Shown: positions 50,547 through 60,383, counted from the stretch's first letter. The stretch is 64,000 nucleotides of DNA from Tsukamurella paurometabola DSM 20162 (GCF_000092225.1 NC_014158.1:372001-436000), one strand, 5' to 3'. Program-made: numbers and translations. The notes: generated from the letters alone by a model not told the origin.

Positions 50547-51686
50547 CGTGAAGTCCTTCTGCTGTGTTGGCGAGACACCCGCCACCCGCAGGGCGGCGGT
50601 AGCGAGCTGTACCTGGAACGGGTCGGCGAGGAACTGGCCCGCCGCGGTGTGGCGGTGACCCTGCGCACCGCGATGTATCCCGGTGCCGCGCGCTCCGAGA
50701 CCGTCGACGGGGTGCGGGTCTCCCGCGGCGGGGGCCGCTTCACGGTGTACCCGCTGGCCCTGCTCGCGATCGTCGCGGCCCGGTTCGGCCGCGGCCCGCT
50801 GCGCGGCATCCGTCCCGATGCGGTGATCGACACCCAGAACGGCATCCCGTTCTTCGCCCGGCTCGTGGCGGGCGTTCCCGTCACGGTGCTGGTGCACCAC
50901 TGCCACCGTGAGCAGTGGCCCGTGGCGGGGCGCCTCGTGGCGCGGATCGGCTGGTTCATCGAATCGAAGCTCTCGCCGTGGGTGCACCGCCGCTCGCAGT
51001 ACCTCACCGTCTCGCTGCCCTCGGCCGAGGAACTCGGCCTCCTCGGTGTGGGACCGGAGCGGGTGGCCGTGGTGCGCAACGGCATCGACGCGCTGGAGCC
51101 CGGTGTCGCGGATGTGCGATCTGAGACCCCGAGGATGGTGGTGCTCTCGCGCCTCGTGCCACACAAGCAGATCGAGGACGCCCTTTTCGTACTCGCGCGA
51201 CTGCGCCACCGCGTGCCCGACCTGCATCTGGACGTGATCGGCAGCGGCTGGTGGGACGACGAGCTGTACCGACATGCGCTGCGCCTCGGCGTGCTCGACC
51301 GGGTGACCTTCCACGGCCACGTGACCGAACAGCGCAAACACCGGCTGCTCTCCCGCGCCTGGGTGCACGTGATGCCGTCCCGCAAGGAGGGCTGGGGTAT
51401 CACCGTGATCGAGGCCGCGCAGCACGGTGTGCCGACGGTCGGGTACGTCTCGTCCAAGGGCCTCACCGATTCCGTGGTCGACGGCGCGACCGGTCTGTTG
51501 GTGCGCGATCTCGCCGGGCTCACCGAGGCCGTGGCCGGTGTGCTCGCCGATCCGCTGCTGCGTGCCGAGCTGGGGGAGAAGGCGCGCCAGCGTGCCGGAG
51601 AGTTCTCCTGGCAGGCCACCGCCGACGGTGTCGGCCGGGTGCTGGCGTCGTCGGTGACGGGTGACCGCGTGGGCGGCCTGGTCTGA
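50544..51686 (+). CDS. GT4-type glycosyltransferase (Rv0225-like)
   Basis: A 380-residue GT-B glycosyltransferase. N-terminal VLLLCWRDTRHPQGGGSELYL is the acceptor loop. The C-terminal donor site contains RLVPHKQIEDAL and the EX7E-like element SRKEGWGITVIEAAQHGVPTVGY. Sequence is close to M. tuberculosis Rv0225 from memory. It transfers a nucleotide-activated sugar to an unknown envelope acceptor in the cytoplasm. Pairing with the methyltransferase, the large membrane protein and the flippase-like gene at 62-64 kb suggests an envelope glycan pathway split by later insertions. Confidence 0.9.
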   Translation: MREVLLLCWRDTRHPQGGGSELYLERVGEELARRGVAVTLRTAMYPGAARSETVDGVRVSRGGGRFTVYPLALLAIVAARFGRGPLRGIRPDAVIDTQNGIPFFARLVAGVPVTVLVHHCHREQWPVAGRLVARIGWFIESKLSPWVHRRSQYLTVSLPSAEELGLLGVGPERVAVVRNGIDALEPGVADVRSETPRMVVLSRLVPHKQIEDALFVLARLRHRVPDLHLDVIGSGWWDDELYRHALRLGVLDRVTFHGHVTEQRKHRLLSRAWVHVMPSRKEGWGITVIEAAQHGVPTVGYVSSKGLTDSVVDGATGLLVRDLAGLTEAVAGVLADPLLRAELGEKARQRAGEFSWQATADGVGRVLASSVTGDRVGGLV

Positions 51687-51715
51687 GCCGACGGCCTCGC
51701 CCGACGGATGGCCGG

Positions 51716-51955
51716 TCAGCGCCGGGTATGCCCGGCAACTTCGACGATGCGATTGTCCTGTGAGGGGACGCCGATGATGTTCGCCCGCCCGCAGCCCATC
51801 CGTACGAGCACCTCGCCGTCCTCGACACGCGGGGCGAGGCGATCGAGGGCTCGGTGCAATGAGGCCTTGAGCCACCGGGTGGGATCGGCCCCTGGGAGGG
51901 GGAGCGCGCCGGTCCGGTAGGGGGCGTTCGCGGTGAGGGTGTGTGGCGTTGTCAT
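51716..51955 (-). CDS. Small conserved-type hypothetical protein
   Basis: A 79-residue protein from ATG 51955, with AAGGAA upstream. It contains DRLAPRVEDGEVLVRMGCGRANIIGVPSQDNRI (in part EVLVRMGCGRANIIGV). No signal or membrane segment and no family was recognised. Confidence 0.6.
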   Translation of the reverse strand: MTTPHTLTANAPYRTGALPLPGADPTRWLKASLHRALDRLAPRVEDGEVLVRMGCGRANIIGVPSQDNRIVEVAGHTRR

Positions 51956-52104
51956 GACTCGTTCCTTTCCGGGACGGGCGATCGATGTCTTCGATCCTCG
52001 GCGGCGGTTGTCGCGCCGGAGCCCCGCGAGGGTCACGGGAACGTCCCGGCTGTGCCCCGATCGAGGCGCTGGCCGCGCACTTCAGTCTTCGTTATCGTGA
52101 AATC

Positions 52105-52320
52105 ATGGTGGAGGAGAGTGGTCTGACGGCGCGGCGAGCGTGGCTTCTCGTCGTGCTCGGGATCGTGAACGTGGCGGTAGCGCTGGCCAGAGACTGGTCG
52201 CAGTGGCCCGATTTCCGCACGGTGCTCGCCGCGGTCATCGCGGTCTTCGGTGCCGCGATCCTGGGCACCGGTGTCTTCGCCCTGGTGCGAGCGCCATGGA
52301 AAAGGAAGTCGGATGAGTAA
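52105..52320 (+). CDS. Small membrane protein, two helices
   Basis: A 71-residue protein from ATG 52105. Helices at about residues 10-28 (AWLLVVLGIVNVAVALA) and 38-60 (TVLAAVIAVFGAAILGTGVFALV), with a basic C-terminus (WKRKSDE). Its stop overlaps the next gene start (ATGAGTAA), suggesting coupling. Function unknown. Confidence 0.62.
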   Translation: MVEESGLTARRAWLLVVLGIVNVAVALARDWSQWPDFRTVLAAVIAVFGAAILGTGVFALVRAPWKRKSDE

Positions 52321-53068
52321 CCCGCACCCCGGGGCGGTTCCCGCTCCCGTTTCATCATCCCGCTCCGGTTACGACGGGAGCGGGAGTGGGAAACGGGAGC
52401 GCGAAGCCCCGACCGTGTTCGCCCTCCCCGTGTGGCTGCTGCGGTGGGCGGCGACGATCGTGATGGCGGTGTGGATCCTGGGGCTGGTGGCGGTCGGCGC
52501 GATGGGATGGTCGGTCGAAGCGCCATTCTCGACGAAGATCGCGAGGGGTCTCCTCTTTGCCATCGCCTTCCTCTCAGCGATGGTCGCCGGTCAGGTCTTC
52601 CGGTTCACGCGGGGCGCTCGCCCGCTTCCGTCTCGCACGGACACGCTGATGTTCACCGTGTACCTCGCCGCGAACTTCTGCCTGCTCGCTGCGATCTGGT
52701 CGGGACTGCCGTGGGATCGGCCGCGCGAGGGCCGGGCGCTGCTGCTCGTGGGCGCAGTGCTGCTCGCCGCGGCGGGCGGGCTGTGGATCCGGGAGCGGAA
52801 GCGGAAGAAGAACGAGCCCGCCGAGATCGAGGCGCCGATCGCCCACCGCACCGTCGCCACCGCGTCGGGAGAGCGGACGATCAAGGTCGGGCTGCCGATG
52901 CCGGCGGACGACGGCTACTGGGTCGCATGGTGGTCGGTCGCCGGACTGCCCGCGGGGTACCTCGTGCACCCGGCGTTCGGCCCCGATTCGGCGACCGCCC
53001 TCGCACGGGCACTGAGCGCGGCGGAGACCGCGGCGACATCAACGGCGGGGAGCGGCGCACCGTCGTAA
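52313..53068 (+). CDS. Four-helix membrane protein, unknown function
   Basis: A 251-residue protein from ATG 52313 (AAGGAAG upstream), eight bases overlapping the previous gene. Hydrophobic segments at about 37-60, 75-93, 105-125 and 133-150 are followed by a basic stop (RERKRKKNE) and a soluble C-terminal domain (TIKVGLPMPADDGYWVAWWSVAGLPAGYLVHPAFG, here in part). No family was recognised. It precedes the response regulator fusion by ten bases and may be in its operon. Confidence 0.65.
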   Translation: MSNPHPGAVPAPVSSSRSGYDGSGSGKREREAPTVFALPVWLLRWAATIVMAVWILGLVAVGAMGWSVEAPFSTKIARGLLFAIAFLSAMVAGQVFRFTRGARPLPSRTDTLMFTVYLAANFCLLAAIWSGLPWDRPREGRALLLVGAVLLAAAGGLWIRERKRKKNEPAEIEAPIAHRTVATASGERTIKVGLPMPADDGYWVAWWSVAGLPAGYLVHPAFGPDSATALARALSAAETAATSTAGSGAPS

Positions 53069-53077
53069 TGTGGAGGG

Positions 53078-54751
53078 GTGGCAGAGACCCAGAGTCGCCC
53101 CGCGATCCTCACCGTCGATGATGACCCGAGCGTGTCCCGCTCCGTCGCCCGCGACCTGCGGCGACGGTACGGCGAGACGCACCGTATCGTTCGTGCCGAA
53201 AGCGGCCAGCAGGCGCTGGAGGCGCTGCGTGAACTGAAGCTGCGCGGTGACACCGTCGCGGTGCTGCTGGCCGACTACCGTATGCCGGAGATGAGCGGCC
53301 TCGACTTCCTCGAATCCGCCATGGACCTGTTCCCCACCGCGCGCCGCCTGCTGCTGACCGCGTACGCGGACACCGGGGCCGCGATCGATGCCATCAACGT
53401 GGTTGATCTCGACTACTACCTGCTCAAGCCGTGGGATCCGCCGGAGGAGAAGCTCTATCCGGTGATCGACGCCCAGATCGAGGCGTGGGAGTGCACCGAC
53501 CACCGGCACATCCCCGAGGTGAAGGTGGTGGGCCACCGCTGGTCCGCCCGCTCGTCGGAGGTGCGGGAGTTCTTGGCCCGCAATCAGATCCCGTACCGCT
53601 GGTTCTCCTCGGAATCTCCGGAGGGCCAGCGCTTCCTGGCGGCGGCGGGCAGTGACGGCCTCGAACTCCCGCTGGTCGTCGCCGAGGACGGCGCGGCGCT
53701 GTGCGCACCGTCGGACCAGGAACTGGCCAACCACATCGGCATGACCACCGCACCGTCGGAGGAGTTCTACGACCTGGTGGTGGTGGGCGGTGGCCCCGCC
53801 GGCCTCGGTGCGGCGGTCTACGGCGCCTCGGAGGGCCTGCGCACCGTGCTCGTGGAGCGGCATTCCACCGGCGGCCAGGCCGGGCAGAGCTCCCGGATCG
53901 AGAACTACCTCGGCTTTCCCGACGGGGTGTCCGGCACGCAGCTCACCGACCGCGCGCGCCGCCAGGCCGGGAAGTTCGGCGCCGAGGTGATCACCACCTC
54001 CGACGTGGTCGAACTCGATGTCACCGGATCGTCGCGCACCGTGAAGTTCGCCGACGGCACGTCCGTGGGCGCGCACACCGTGATCCTCGCGACCGGCGTC
54101 GCCTACCGGCAGCTCGACTCTCCGGGCGTCGAGCGGCTCACCGGTGCCGGCGTGTACTACGGTTCCGCACTCACGGAGGCCCCGAACTGCAAAGATCTCG
54201 ACGTCTACATCGTGGGCGGCGCCAATTCCGCGGGCCAGGCCGCCGTCTACCTCGCGAAGGGCGCGAAGTCGGTCACCTTGCTGGTGCGTGGCGAATCGCT
54301 CGAAGCGTCGATGTCGTACTACCTCATCCAGCAGCTCGCTGCGATCGACAACGTGCACGTCCGCACCGGTACCGAGGTGGTCGAGGCGCACGGTGAGGAA
54401 CACCTGGACAAGCTCACGCTGCGCAACCGCAGCACCGGCGAGCAGGAGACCGTGCCCGCCGACTACCTGTTCGTCTTCATCGGCGCCGCGCCGCGGACGG
54501 AGTGGCTCGACGGTGTAGTAGTGCGGGACGAGCACGGGTTCGTGATCACCGGACCCGATATCGGCGGAATCGAGGGCACGCGGCGGGAATGGCCACTGGA
54601 CCGTCCGCCGTTCCACTTGGAGTCGAGCGTGCCCGGAGTGTTCGTGGCCGGCGACGTCCGGTCCGAGTCCGCGAAACGCGTGGCCTCGGCCGTGGGAGAA
54701 GGAGCGATGGCAGTGATGTTCGTACACAGGTACTTGGCGGGGCAGGACTGA
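53078..54751 (+). CDS. Response regulator receiver fused to thioredoxin-like and thioredoxin reductase-like domains
   Basis: A 557-residue three-part protein. The receiver domain (1-125) has acidic pocket DDD (14-16), phospho-acceptor Asp66 in LLADYRMP, and Lys in LKPWDPP. A thioredoxin/glutaredoxin-like segment follows (about 145-215, WSARSSEVREFLARNQIPYRWF). A thioredoxin reductase-like FAD/NADPH module completes it (VVVGGGPAGLGAAVYGASEGL and IVGGANSAGQAAVYLAKGA). The redox CxxC of true thioredoxin reductases is absent: GVYYGSALTEA stands where C-A-T-C is expected. It overlaps the kinase gene by one base. Confidence 0.9.
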   Translation: MAETQSRPAILTVDDDPSVSRSVARDLRRRYGETHRIVRAESGQQALEALRELKLRGDTVAVLLADYRMPEMSGLDFLESAMDLFPTARRLLLTAYADTGAAIDAINVVDLDYYLLKPWDPPEEKLYPVIDAQIEAWECTDHRHIPEVKVVGHRWSARSSEVREFLARNQIPYRWFSSESPEGQRFLAAAGSDGLELPLVVAEDGAALCAPSDQELANHIGMTTAPSEEFYDLVVVGGGPAGLGAAVYGASEGLRTVLVERHSTGGQAGQSSRIENYLGFPDGVSGTQLTDRARRQAGKFGAEVITTSDVVELDVTGSSRTVKFADGTSVGAHTVILATGVAYRQLDSPGVERLTGAGVYYGSALTEAPNCKDLDVYIVGGANSAGQAAVYLAKGAKSVTLLVRGESLEASMSYYLIQQLAAIDNVHVRTGTEVVEAHGEEHLDKLTLRNRSTGEQETVPADYLFVFIGAAPRTEWLDGVVVRDEHGFVITGPDIGGIEGTRREWPLDRPPFHLESSVPGVFVAGDVRSESAKRVASAVGEGAMAVMFVHRYLAGQD

Positions 54752-56208
54752 TGAGCGCGCCGCACGAATGCCTCAAGGATGAGCTGCGTACCCTCTTCCT
54801 GTTCGAGAAGCTGACCGACGAACAGTTGGAGTGGCTGTGCGAGCGGGGGCGAATCGAGGAGTTTCCCGCGGGGCCGGTGTACCGCGAGGACGACCCCGCG
54901 GAATCGCTGTTCGTGCTGCTCGACGGCACCGTCTCGCTGTCGATGCGAGTGGGCGACTCCGAGGTGGAGACCAACCGCACCGATCACCGCGGCGTCTACG
55001 CGGGTGCCTGGCGCAGCTTCCTCGGCGAGGGCATGGGCACCACCTACAACTCGTCGATGCGGGCGGTCACCGATTGCCGGTTCTACATCCTGCCGTCGCG
55101 CGATTTCGGGGAGCTGATGCAGCAGTGGTTCCCCATGGCCGTGCACCTGCTGGAGGGCGTCTTCTACGGCAGCAAGCGCACCCAGCGGATGATCGGCGAG
55201 CGGGAGCGGCTGCTGGCACTGGGCTCACTGTCCGCCGGCCTCACTCACGAGCTCAACAATCCCGCGGGTGCGGCGGTGCGCGCCGCGTCCACCCTGCGCA
55301 CCCGGGTCAGCGGTATGCGGCACAAGCTGGCCGTGATCGCCAATGGCGCATGGCACCACGACCTGCTCGTACAGCTGGTCGACCTGCAGGCCGACGCCGT
55401 GGACCGCGTGGCGACCGCCCCCACTCTGGGCCCGCTGGAGGCCTCCGACCGCGAGGATGAGATCGCTGATTGGCTCGACGATCACGGTGTGCAGAACGGC
55501 TACGAGCTGGCGCCGGGATTCGTTGCGGCGGGCCTCGATCTGGAGTGGTTCGAGGCGGTGCTGGAGCAGGTCGGCGGCGACATGCTGCCCAAGGCCGTCG
55601 CGTGGCTGTATTACACGGTAGAGACGGAGCTGCTGCTCAACGAGATCACCGACTCCACCACCCGTATCTCCACGCTCGTCTCCGCGGCGAAGCAGTACTC
55701 GCAGATGGACCGTGCCCCGTTCCAGACCTTGGACGTGCACGAGCTGATCGACAGCACCCTGGTCATGCTGAGCCAGAAGTTCGGCGACGTGACGGTCAGC
55801 AAGGAATACGACGGTGCGCTGCCGGAGATCCGCGGATTCGGTGCCGAGCTGAATCAGGTGTGGACCAACCTGATCGACAATGCGCTCGGCGCGATGCAGG
55901 GAGCCGGCACTCTCACCCTGCGCACCTCGCACGACGACGAGCACGTGCTGGTCGAGGTGGGCGACACCGGACCCGGCATACCCGACGGTGTCGTCAACCG
56001 GATCTTCGAGCCCTTCTTCACCACGAAGCCGGTCGGTGAAGGCACCGGTCTCGGCCTCGACATTTCATGGCGCATCGTGGTCAACAAGCATCACGGTGAT
56101 CTGTCGGTGAAATCCGAACCCGGCTCCACCTGGTTCCGGGTCAAGCTCCCCATCGCGGGCCCGCCCCGCGAGCCCGATGAGGCCGAGGAGCTGGACACGG
56201 GGGTGTGA
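54751..56208 (+). CDS. Cyclic nucleotide-binding-domain histidine kinase
   Basis: A 485-residue cytosolic sensor kinase. Residues about 15-140 form a CAP_ED/cNMP-binding domain ([31 protein letters not shown]). The H-box [18 protein letters not shown] carries the phospho-His. The HATPase domain has the N box [16 protein letters not shown]1 VGDTGPGIP and G2 [15 protein letters not shown]. No membrane segment is seen. It overlaps the response regulator fusion gene, forming a two-component pair that probably links a nucleotide or redox signal to redox metabolism. Confidence 0.92.
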   Translation: MSAPHECLKDELRTLFLFEKLTDEQLEWLCERGRIEEFPAGPVYREDDPAESLFVLLDGTVSLSMRVGDSEVETNRTDHRGVYAGAWRSFLGEGMGTTYNSSMRAVTDCRFYILPSRDFGELMQQWFPMAVHLLEGVFYGSKRTQRMIGERERLLALGSLSAGLTHELNNPAGAAVRAASTLRTRVSGMRHKLAVIANGAWHHDLLVQLVDLQADAVDRVATAPTLGPLEASDREDEIADWLDDHGVQNGYELAPGFVAAGLDLEWFEAVLEQVGGDMLPKAVAWLYYTVETELLLNEITDSTTRISTLVSAAKQYSQMDRAPFQTLDVHELIDSTLVMLSQKFGDVTVSKEYDGALPEIRGFGAELNQVWTNLIDNALGAMQGAGTLTLRTSHDDEHVLVEVGDTGPGIPDGVVNRIFEPFFTTKPVGEGTGLGLDISWRIVVNKHHGDLSVKSEPGSTWFRVKLPIAGPPREPDEAEELDTGV

Positions 56209-56251
56209 TAAACCGGGGTGCATACGTTGCCGTCGGTTGAAGGGGTCAGTC

Positions 56252-57337
56252 ATGCCACAGGTCGTTCGAGGAGTCGTCGCGCGAGCGAAGGGCGAGCCCA
56301 CCTCGGTGGTGCCCATCGTGATCCCCGATCCTGGACCGGGTGAGGTGGTCGTCTCGGTGCAGGCCTGCGGTGTGTGCCACACCGATCTGCATTACCGCGA
56401 GGGCGGCATCAACGACGAGTTCCCGTTCTTGTTGGGGCACGAGGCCGCCGGCGTCGTCGAGTCCGTCGGCGAGGGGGTGGATCACGTGGCGCCCGGCGAC
56501 TTCGTGGTGCTCAACTGGCGCGCCGTGTGCGGTCAGTGCCGCGCCTGCAAGCGGGGTAAGCCGCAATACTGCTTCGACACGTTCAACGCCACCCAGAAGA
56601 TGACCCTCGAAGACGGTACCGAGCTCTCGCCGGCCCTCGGAATCGGCGCTTTCGCCGAGAAGACCCTGGTGCACCAGGGGCAGTGCACCCGCGTCGACGC
56701 CACCGCGGATCCGGCGGTGGTGGGTCTGCTCGGCTGCGGTGTGATGGCCGGACTCGGCGCCGCGGTCAACACCGGCGGTGTCTCCCGCGGCGATACCGTC
56801 GCGGTGATCGGTTGCGGCGGTGTGGGAGACGCGGCCATCGCGGGTGCTCGTCTGGTGGGGGCGCGCACCATCATCGCGGTCGACCGTGACCCGAAGAAAC
56901 TCGATTGGGCCCGCGACCTCGGCGCCACTCACGCGATCAACGCCGCGGAAACCGATGCGGTGGAGGCGATCCAGGAGTTGACCGGTGGGTTCGGCGCCGA
57001 TGTGGTGATCGACGCCGTGGGCCGCCCCGAGACCTGGAAGCAGGCCTTCTACGCGCGCGATCTGGCCGGCACCGTGGTTCTGGTGGGCGTGCCGACACCG
57101 GATATGACGCTGGACATGCCGCTCATCGACTTCTTCTCCCACGGCGGCTCACTCAAGTCGTCCTGGTACGGCGACTGCCTGCCCGAGCGCGACTTCCCGC
57201 AGCTCGTCGACCTGTACCAGCAGGGCCGGCTGCCGCTGGACAAGTTCGTCACCGAGCGGATCTCGCTCGACGAGGTGGAGGCGGCGTTCGAGACCATGCA
57301 CCGCGGTGAGGTGCTGCGCTCGGTGGTCGTGCTGTGA
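56252..57337 (+). CDS. mscR: S-(hydroxymethyl)mycothiol dehydrogenase
   Basis: A 361-residue zinc-dependent alcohol dehydrogenase that oxidises the formaldehyde-mycothiol adduct; mycobacterial MscR (Rv2259) also has nitrosomycothiol reductase activity. Catalytic zinc motif CGVCHTD and GHEAAGVVE are present, structural zinc Cys are in [15 protein letters not shown], and the NAD site is [19 protein letters not shown] lies upstream of ATG 56252. Same length as the M. tuberculosis protein. Its stop overlaps the next gene (GTGA), the known adhE2-Rv2260 pair. Confidence 0.94.
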   Translation: MPQVVRGVVARAKGEPTSVVPIVIPDPGPGEVVVSVQACGVCHTDLHYREGGINDEFPFLLGHEAAGVVESVGEGVDHVAPGDFVVLNWRAVCGQCRACKRGKPQYCFDTFNATQKMTLEDGTELSPALGIGAFAEKTLVHQGQCTRVDATADPAVVGLLGCGVMAGLGAAVNTGGVSRGDTVAVIGCGGVGDAAIAGARLVGARTIIAVDRDPKKLDWARDLGATHAINAAETDAVEAIQELTGGFGADVVIDAVGRPETWKQAFYARDLAGTVVLVGVPTPDMTLDMPLIDFFSHGGSLKSSWYGDCLPERDFPQLVDLYQQGRLPLDKFVTERISLDEVEAAFETMHRGEVLRSVVVL

Positions 57338-57960
57338 GCCTGCGGACCGAAAGAGTCATCACCAGTGGACAGTTCAGCCTCGACGGCGGCACCTGGGATG
57401 TAGACAACAATGTCTGGCTGATCGGTGACGACGCGGAGGTCGTGGTGGTCGATGCCGCACATTCCGCCGACCCGATCGTGGCGGCGGTGGGTGGGCGTAC
57501 GGTGCGCGCGATCGTGTGCACGCACGGACACAACGATCACGTGACGGTAGCGCCGCAACTGTCCGAGCGCCTCGACGCCCCGATCCTGCTGCATCCCGGA
57601 GACGATGTCCTCTGGGATATGACGCATGCCGGCATAGCACATGAAGACCTCGCAGATGATCAGCGGATCGCGGTGGCGGGCACTGACATCCAGGTGATCC
57701 ACGCACCCGGGCATTCGCCTGGATCGGTATGTCTGTACCTGCCCGAGGCGGACGAACTGTTCAGCGGCGACACCCTGTTCGCGGGCGGTCCGGGCGCCAC
57801 CGGTCGTTCGTACAGCGACTTCTCGGTGATCATCGACTCGATCCGGGACCGGCTGTTCGCCCTTCCTCCGCAGACCCGGGTGAACACCGGACACGGTGAC
57901 GGCACCACGCTCGGCACCGAGTCCCCGCACCTGGAGGAGTGGATCCGCCGCGGGCACTGA
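57334..57960 (+). CDS. MBL-fold hydrolase, MscR partner
   Basis: A 208-residue metallo-beta-lactamase-fold hydrolase. The zinc motif CTHGHNDH is followed by APGHSPGS and FSGDTLF, matching the glyoxalase II-like arrangement. It starts at GTG, overlapping mscR. By context it probably hydrolyses the S-formylmycothiol produced by MscR, releasing formate and mycothiol; this is inferred from gene pairing. Confidence 0.9.
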   Translation: MSLRTERVITSGQFSLDGGTWDVDNNVWLIGDDAEVVVVDAAHSADPIVAAVGGRTVRAIVCTHGHNDHVTVAPQLSERLDAPILLHPGDDVLWDMTHAGIAHEDLADDQRIAVAGTDIQVIHAPGHSPGSVCLYLPEADELFSGDTLFAGGPGATGRSYSDFSVIIDSIRDRLFALPPQTRVNTGHGDGTTLGTESPHLEEWIRRGH

Positions 57961-57974
57961 CCGCGGCGCCATGT

Positions 57975-58000
57975 CACCGCCCGCTGGTCAGCTGGCGGTG
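57975..58000. terminator. Convergent hairpin, probable bidirectional terminator
   Basis: CACCGCC-C-GCTG-GT-CAGC-T-GGCGGTG forms a 7+4 bp stem between the MBL hydrolase end (57960) and the end of the PapA-like gene (57988), overlapping the last codons of the latter. Confidence 0.6.
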
Positions 58001-59412
58001 GCCACCAGATGAGGGCGGACTCCGTCGGCCACCTCGATGATCCGATCGCGCAGGAGTCGGAACACGGTGTCCACGGCGCGGGTCGCCTCCACCGTCTCCG
58101 GATGCTGTGCGTTGAAGTCGAGACCCGACTCGTCGCGGTTGATCCACATGAACACCTCCCGCGAGGGAGTGGCATTGGCGAACACCGAGAAGTCGTGCTG
58201 CCGGGCCAGTTCGGCGCCCGGCACCCGGGTGACGTCGATGTAGGAGAGCATCGGCGAGGTGAAGCCGTGCTGCACCGGGAAACCGGGATCGTTGGCCAGC
58301 ATGTCGATCACGGGGAACACCGGTGTGCGGTCGAGCTGCCGGGCCACGCCGAGCGCCTCCTGGGCGTTGCGCGTCGCCTCGGCGAAGGTGCCGCTGGCGT
58401 CGAACTGCACCGGCACCAGCGTCACGTACCAGCCGACCGCCATTGCATCACCGGTCGCGGAGCGGTCCGCCCGCGGGATCAGCATGGTGAACAGGCGCTC
58501 CCCGGTCAGGGCGTGATGCACCTGGCCCAAGACGGCCAGTAGCGCGCTGCTCGTGTTGCCGCCCGCCTGTTTTGCGGCGGCACCGAAGCGGGCTGCCTGG
58601 GCGGCATCCACGAACGAAGCGTGCACCGCGATCTTGCCGGGAGCGGCTTCACCGGGCCCCAGGCCCAGCGGGAGCGGGAACTTGGGCATACCGCCAGCGC
58701 GGGCGAGCGTGTCGCGCCACTGCTCCACGTCGGGGTGGGTGGGGGTGAGCGTCGCCGCGAGGGCCCGCTGCTCGGCGCAGAACTGCGGATACGGCCGCAC
58801 GGGCACCGGCTCGTACGGCGTGCCGGTGCGGGCCGCCGTGTAGCGGGAGAGGATCTCGAAGAAGCTGATCGCCTGCGATACCCCGTCGGTGAACATGTGG
58901 TCGGAGCCGACCACCACCTGGAAGTGCGGATCGACCGCATCCGGGCCCGCGTTCTCGATGCCGTTCACGGCGAACGCGAAGGCTGCCCACTCGTGCAGCG
59001 TGGGCACCGACTCGATCAGATGGTCCTTGACGGTGCGCTCCGGATGATCCTGCGAACGCGCTGTGACGGCGAGCGAGATTTGCTCGGGCCGCAGCGTCCG
59101 GCCGCGTGGTCGAAGATCGGTCGACACCGGGAACGCCGTATGAAAAGTTTCATGTGCGCGCACGAAATCAGTGAAGACCTTCGCAATTGTTTCTGCATCG
59201 AATTTATCGTGCACGGTAAAAGAAGTGAATACCAGGCGTCGTACGCAGGACTCACCCTCGATGCCGCTGCGAAGGTGATCGGCCTGGATGAAGGAGGTCT
59301 CAACGCCCAGGTCGGGAGCGTTGCGCATGGCCTCGCACGTGTTCGCATCAGGGGCCCAGACGACCCACTCGCCGGTGGGGCACTGCCAGTGTTCCGCGAA
59401 TCCCGAAATCAT
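57988..59412 (-). CDS. PapA-like condensation-domain acyltransferase
   Basis: A 474-residue chloramphenicol-acetyltransferase-fold protein. The active-site motif is SDHMFTDG: the catalytic His and structural Asp of HxxxDG are kept, while the usual first His of HHxxxDG is Asp. A later AVGWYVTLVPVQF resembles the C-terminal DFG-containing strand region of PapA proteins, and the N-terminal EHWQCPTGEWVVW is like PapA subfamily openings. ATG 59412 is preferred (AGGGA upstream); GTG 59421 is an alternative. It may transfer acyl groups to trehalose or other lipids. No polyketide synthase is adjacent. Confidence 0.8.
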   Translation of the reverse strand: MISGFAEHWQCPTGEWVVWAPDANTCEAMRNAPDLGVETSFIQADHLRSGIEGESCVRRLVFTSFTVHDKFDAETIAKVFTDFVRAHETFHTAFPVSTDLRPRGRTLRPEQISLAVTARSQDHPERTVKDHLIESVPTLHEWAAFAFAVNGIENAGPDAVDPHFQVVVGSDHMFTDGVSQAISFFEILSRYTAARTGTPYEPVPVRPYPQFCAEQRALAATLTPTHPDVEQWRDTLARAGGMPKFPLPLGLGPGEAAPGKIAVHASFVDAAQAARFGAAAKQAGGNTSSALLAVLGQVHHALTGERLFTMLIPRADRSATGDAMAVGWYVTLVPVQFDASGTFAEATRNAQEALGVARQLDRTPVFPVIDMLANDPGFPVQHGFTSPMLSYIDVTRVPGAELARQHDFSVFANATPSREVFMWINRDESGLDFNAQHPETVEATRAVDTVFRLLRDRIIEVADGVRPHLVATAS

Positions 59413-59620
59413 GCAGACCACTATCCCTAAAAGCGTAGCCCAGCAAAAGACGTTTGCGCAGTGAGAAATTCGACAATTCTCGGGGTGGTGTTTTCAGGTT
59501 CGGCGGCTATCATGCACATTAGTCAACGAAAATATCTTGAACCGGCAGTGTTCGGGCGTTGAATTCGCAAAAGAAACGATCTGTCGCAGTGGTTTGCCGA
59601 ATGTCGGAATTTTGCATGCT

Positions 59621-59635
59621 TAGAATGAAGGCGTG
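59621..59635 (+). promoter_or_regulatory. -10 box before the first of three paralogues
   Basis: TAGAAT at 59621-59626 followed by six bases and GTG 59633, consistent with a leaderless mRNA. Confidence 0.5.
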
Positions 59636-60331
59636 AGCAGGCCGAAGCTGGGTGCGCCCTTCAGTCGCTGGTGGTACGCGTGGTTCGCGGTAGTGGCCGT
59701 GATGATGGTGAGCAGCGTGCAGGATCGTCGATGGGCCACGGCCGTGCTGTGGCTCGCGATCCTGGCGGCCGCGACATCGGAGATCGCCAGATCGCTGCGT
59801 CAGCGGAATCTCGCCTTCGGAATCGCTGGGATTCTGGGCGTTGTGGCGGCCCTTCTCGGGTACGCCGAGCGCGATTGGCTCGCGGTCGGACTGGGCGCGA
59901 TGATCGCCGTCGTCCTGGTCGCCTTCCTGCCGAAGATCCGTCACGATGTCCCCACATGTCGCGTCCGTACCGAAGAACTGGTCGGGCGGACCGTCGCCGA
60001 CGCCACCCATCTGTTGGGCTTCGATGACCGGCGCCAGCCGGCGGGGCTGTCCGGCCCGGAGTTGGTTCCGATGCCGCCGGGCGAGCAGGACCTGGGCGAC
60101 CCGGAGCTCATCGTGACTGCCGTGACGGTCGTGGTCGATGCCGGGACGCAGGCGCAGATCGACGCCGCGACCATCACGTTCGGCGTCGCCGATTCGGACG
60201 ATCCCGCCATCCCCGCGGCGGGGAGCGCGACGAGCCTCGCGCTCACCAAGAGCGAGGCGCAGGATCGGCTGGTCGGCATCGTCGGCGGCGGGCCCGCGGA
60301 CATCAGGCCGCGACGGTTCCCAGGTTCTTGA
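59633..60331 (+). CDS. Tandem membrane paralogue 1
   Basis: A 232-residue protein with about four N-terminal helices (residues 12-100). A soluble C-terminal domain follows: CRVRTEELVGRTVADATHLLGFDDRRQPAGL, then LIVTAVTVVV, TFGVAD and GGGPADIRP. The same architecture recurs in the next two genes. The motif VGxTVxxAxxLLGF loosely recalls PASTA-type folds, but no family was recognised. GTG start, leaderless. Confidence 0.7.
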   Translation: MSRPKLGAPFSRWWYAWFAVVAVMMVSSVQDRRWATAVLWLAILAAATSEIARSLRQRNLAFGIAGILGVVAALLGYAERDWLAVGLGAMIAVVLVAFLPKIRHDVPTCRVRTEELVGRTVADATHLLGFDDRRQPAGLSGPELVPMPPGEQDLGDPELIVTAVTVVVDAGTQAQIDAATITFGVADSDDPAIPAAGSATSLALTKSEAQDRLVGIVGGGPADIRPRRFPGS

Positions 60332-60367
60332 CACCAACTCGACTCGGAAAAGTCACAATTCACGTTG

Positions 60368-60383
60368 TAGAATTCGTGCCGTG
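60368..60383 (+). promoter_or_regulatory. -10 box before the second paralogue
   Basis: TAGAAT at 60368-60373, seven bases, then GTG 60381. Matches the first paralogue's promoter. Confidence 0.5.
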
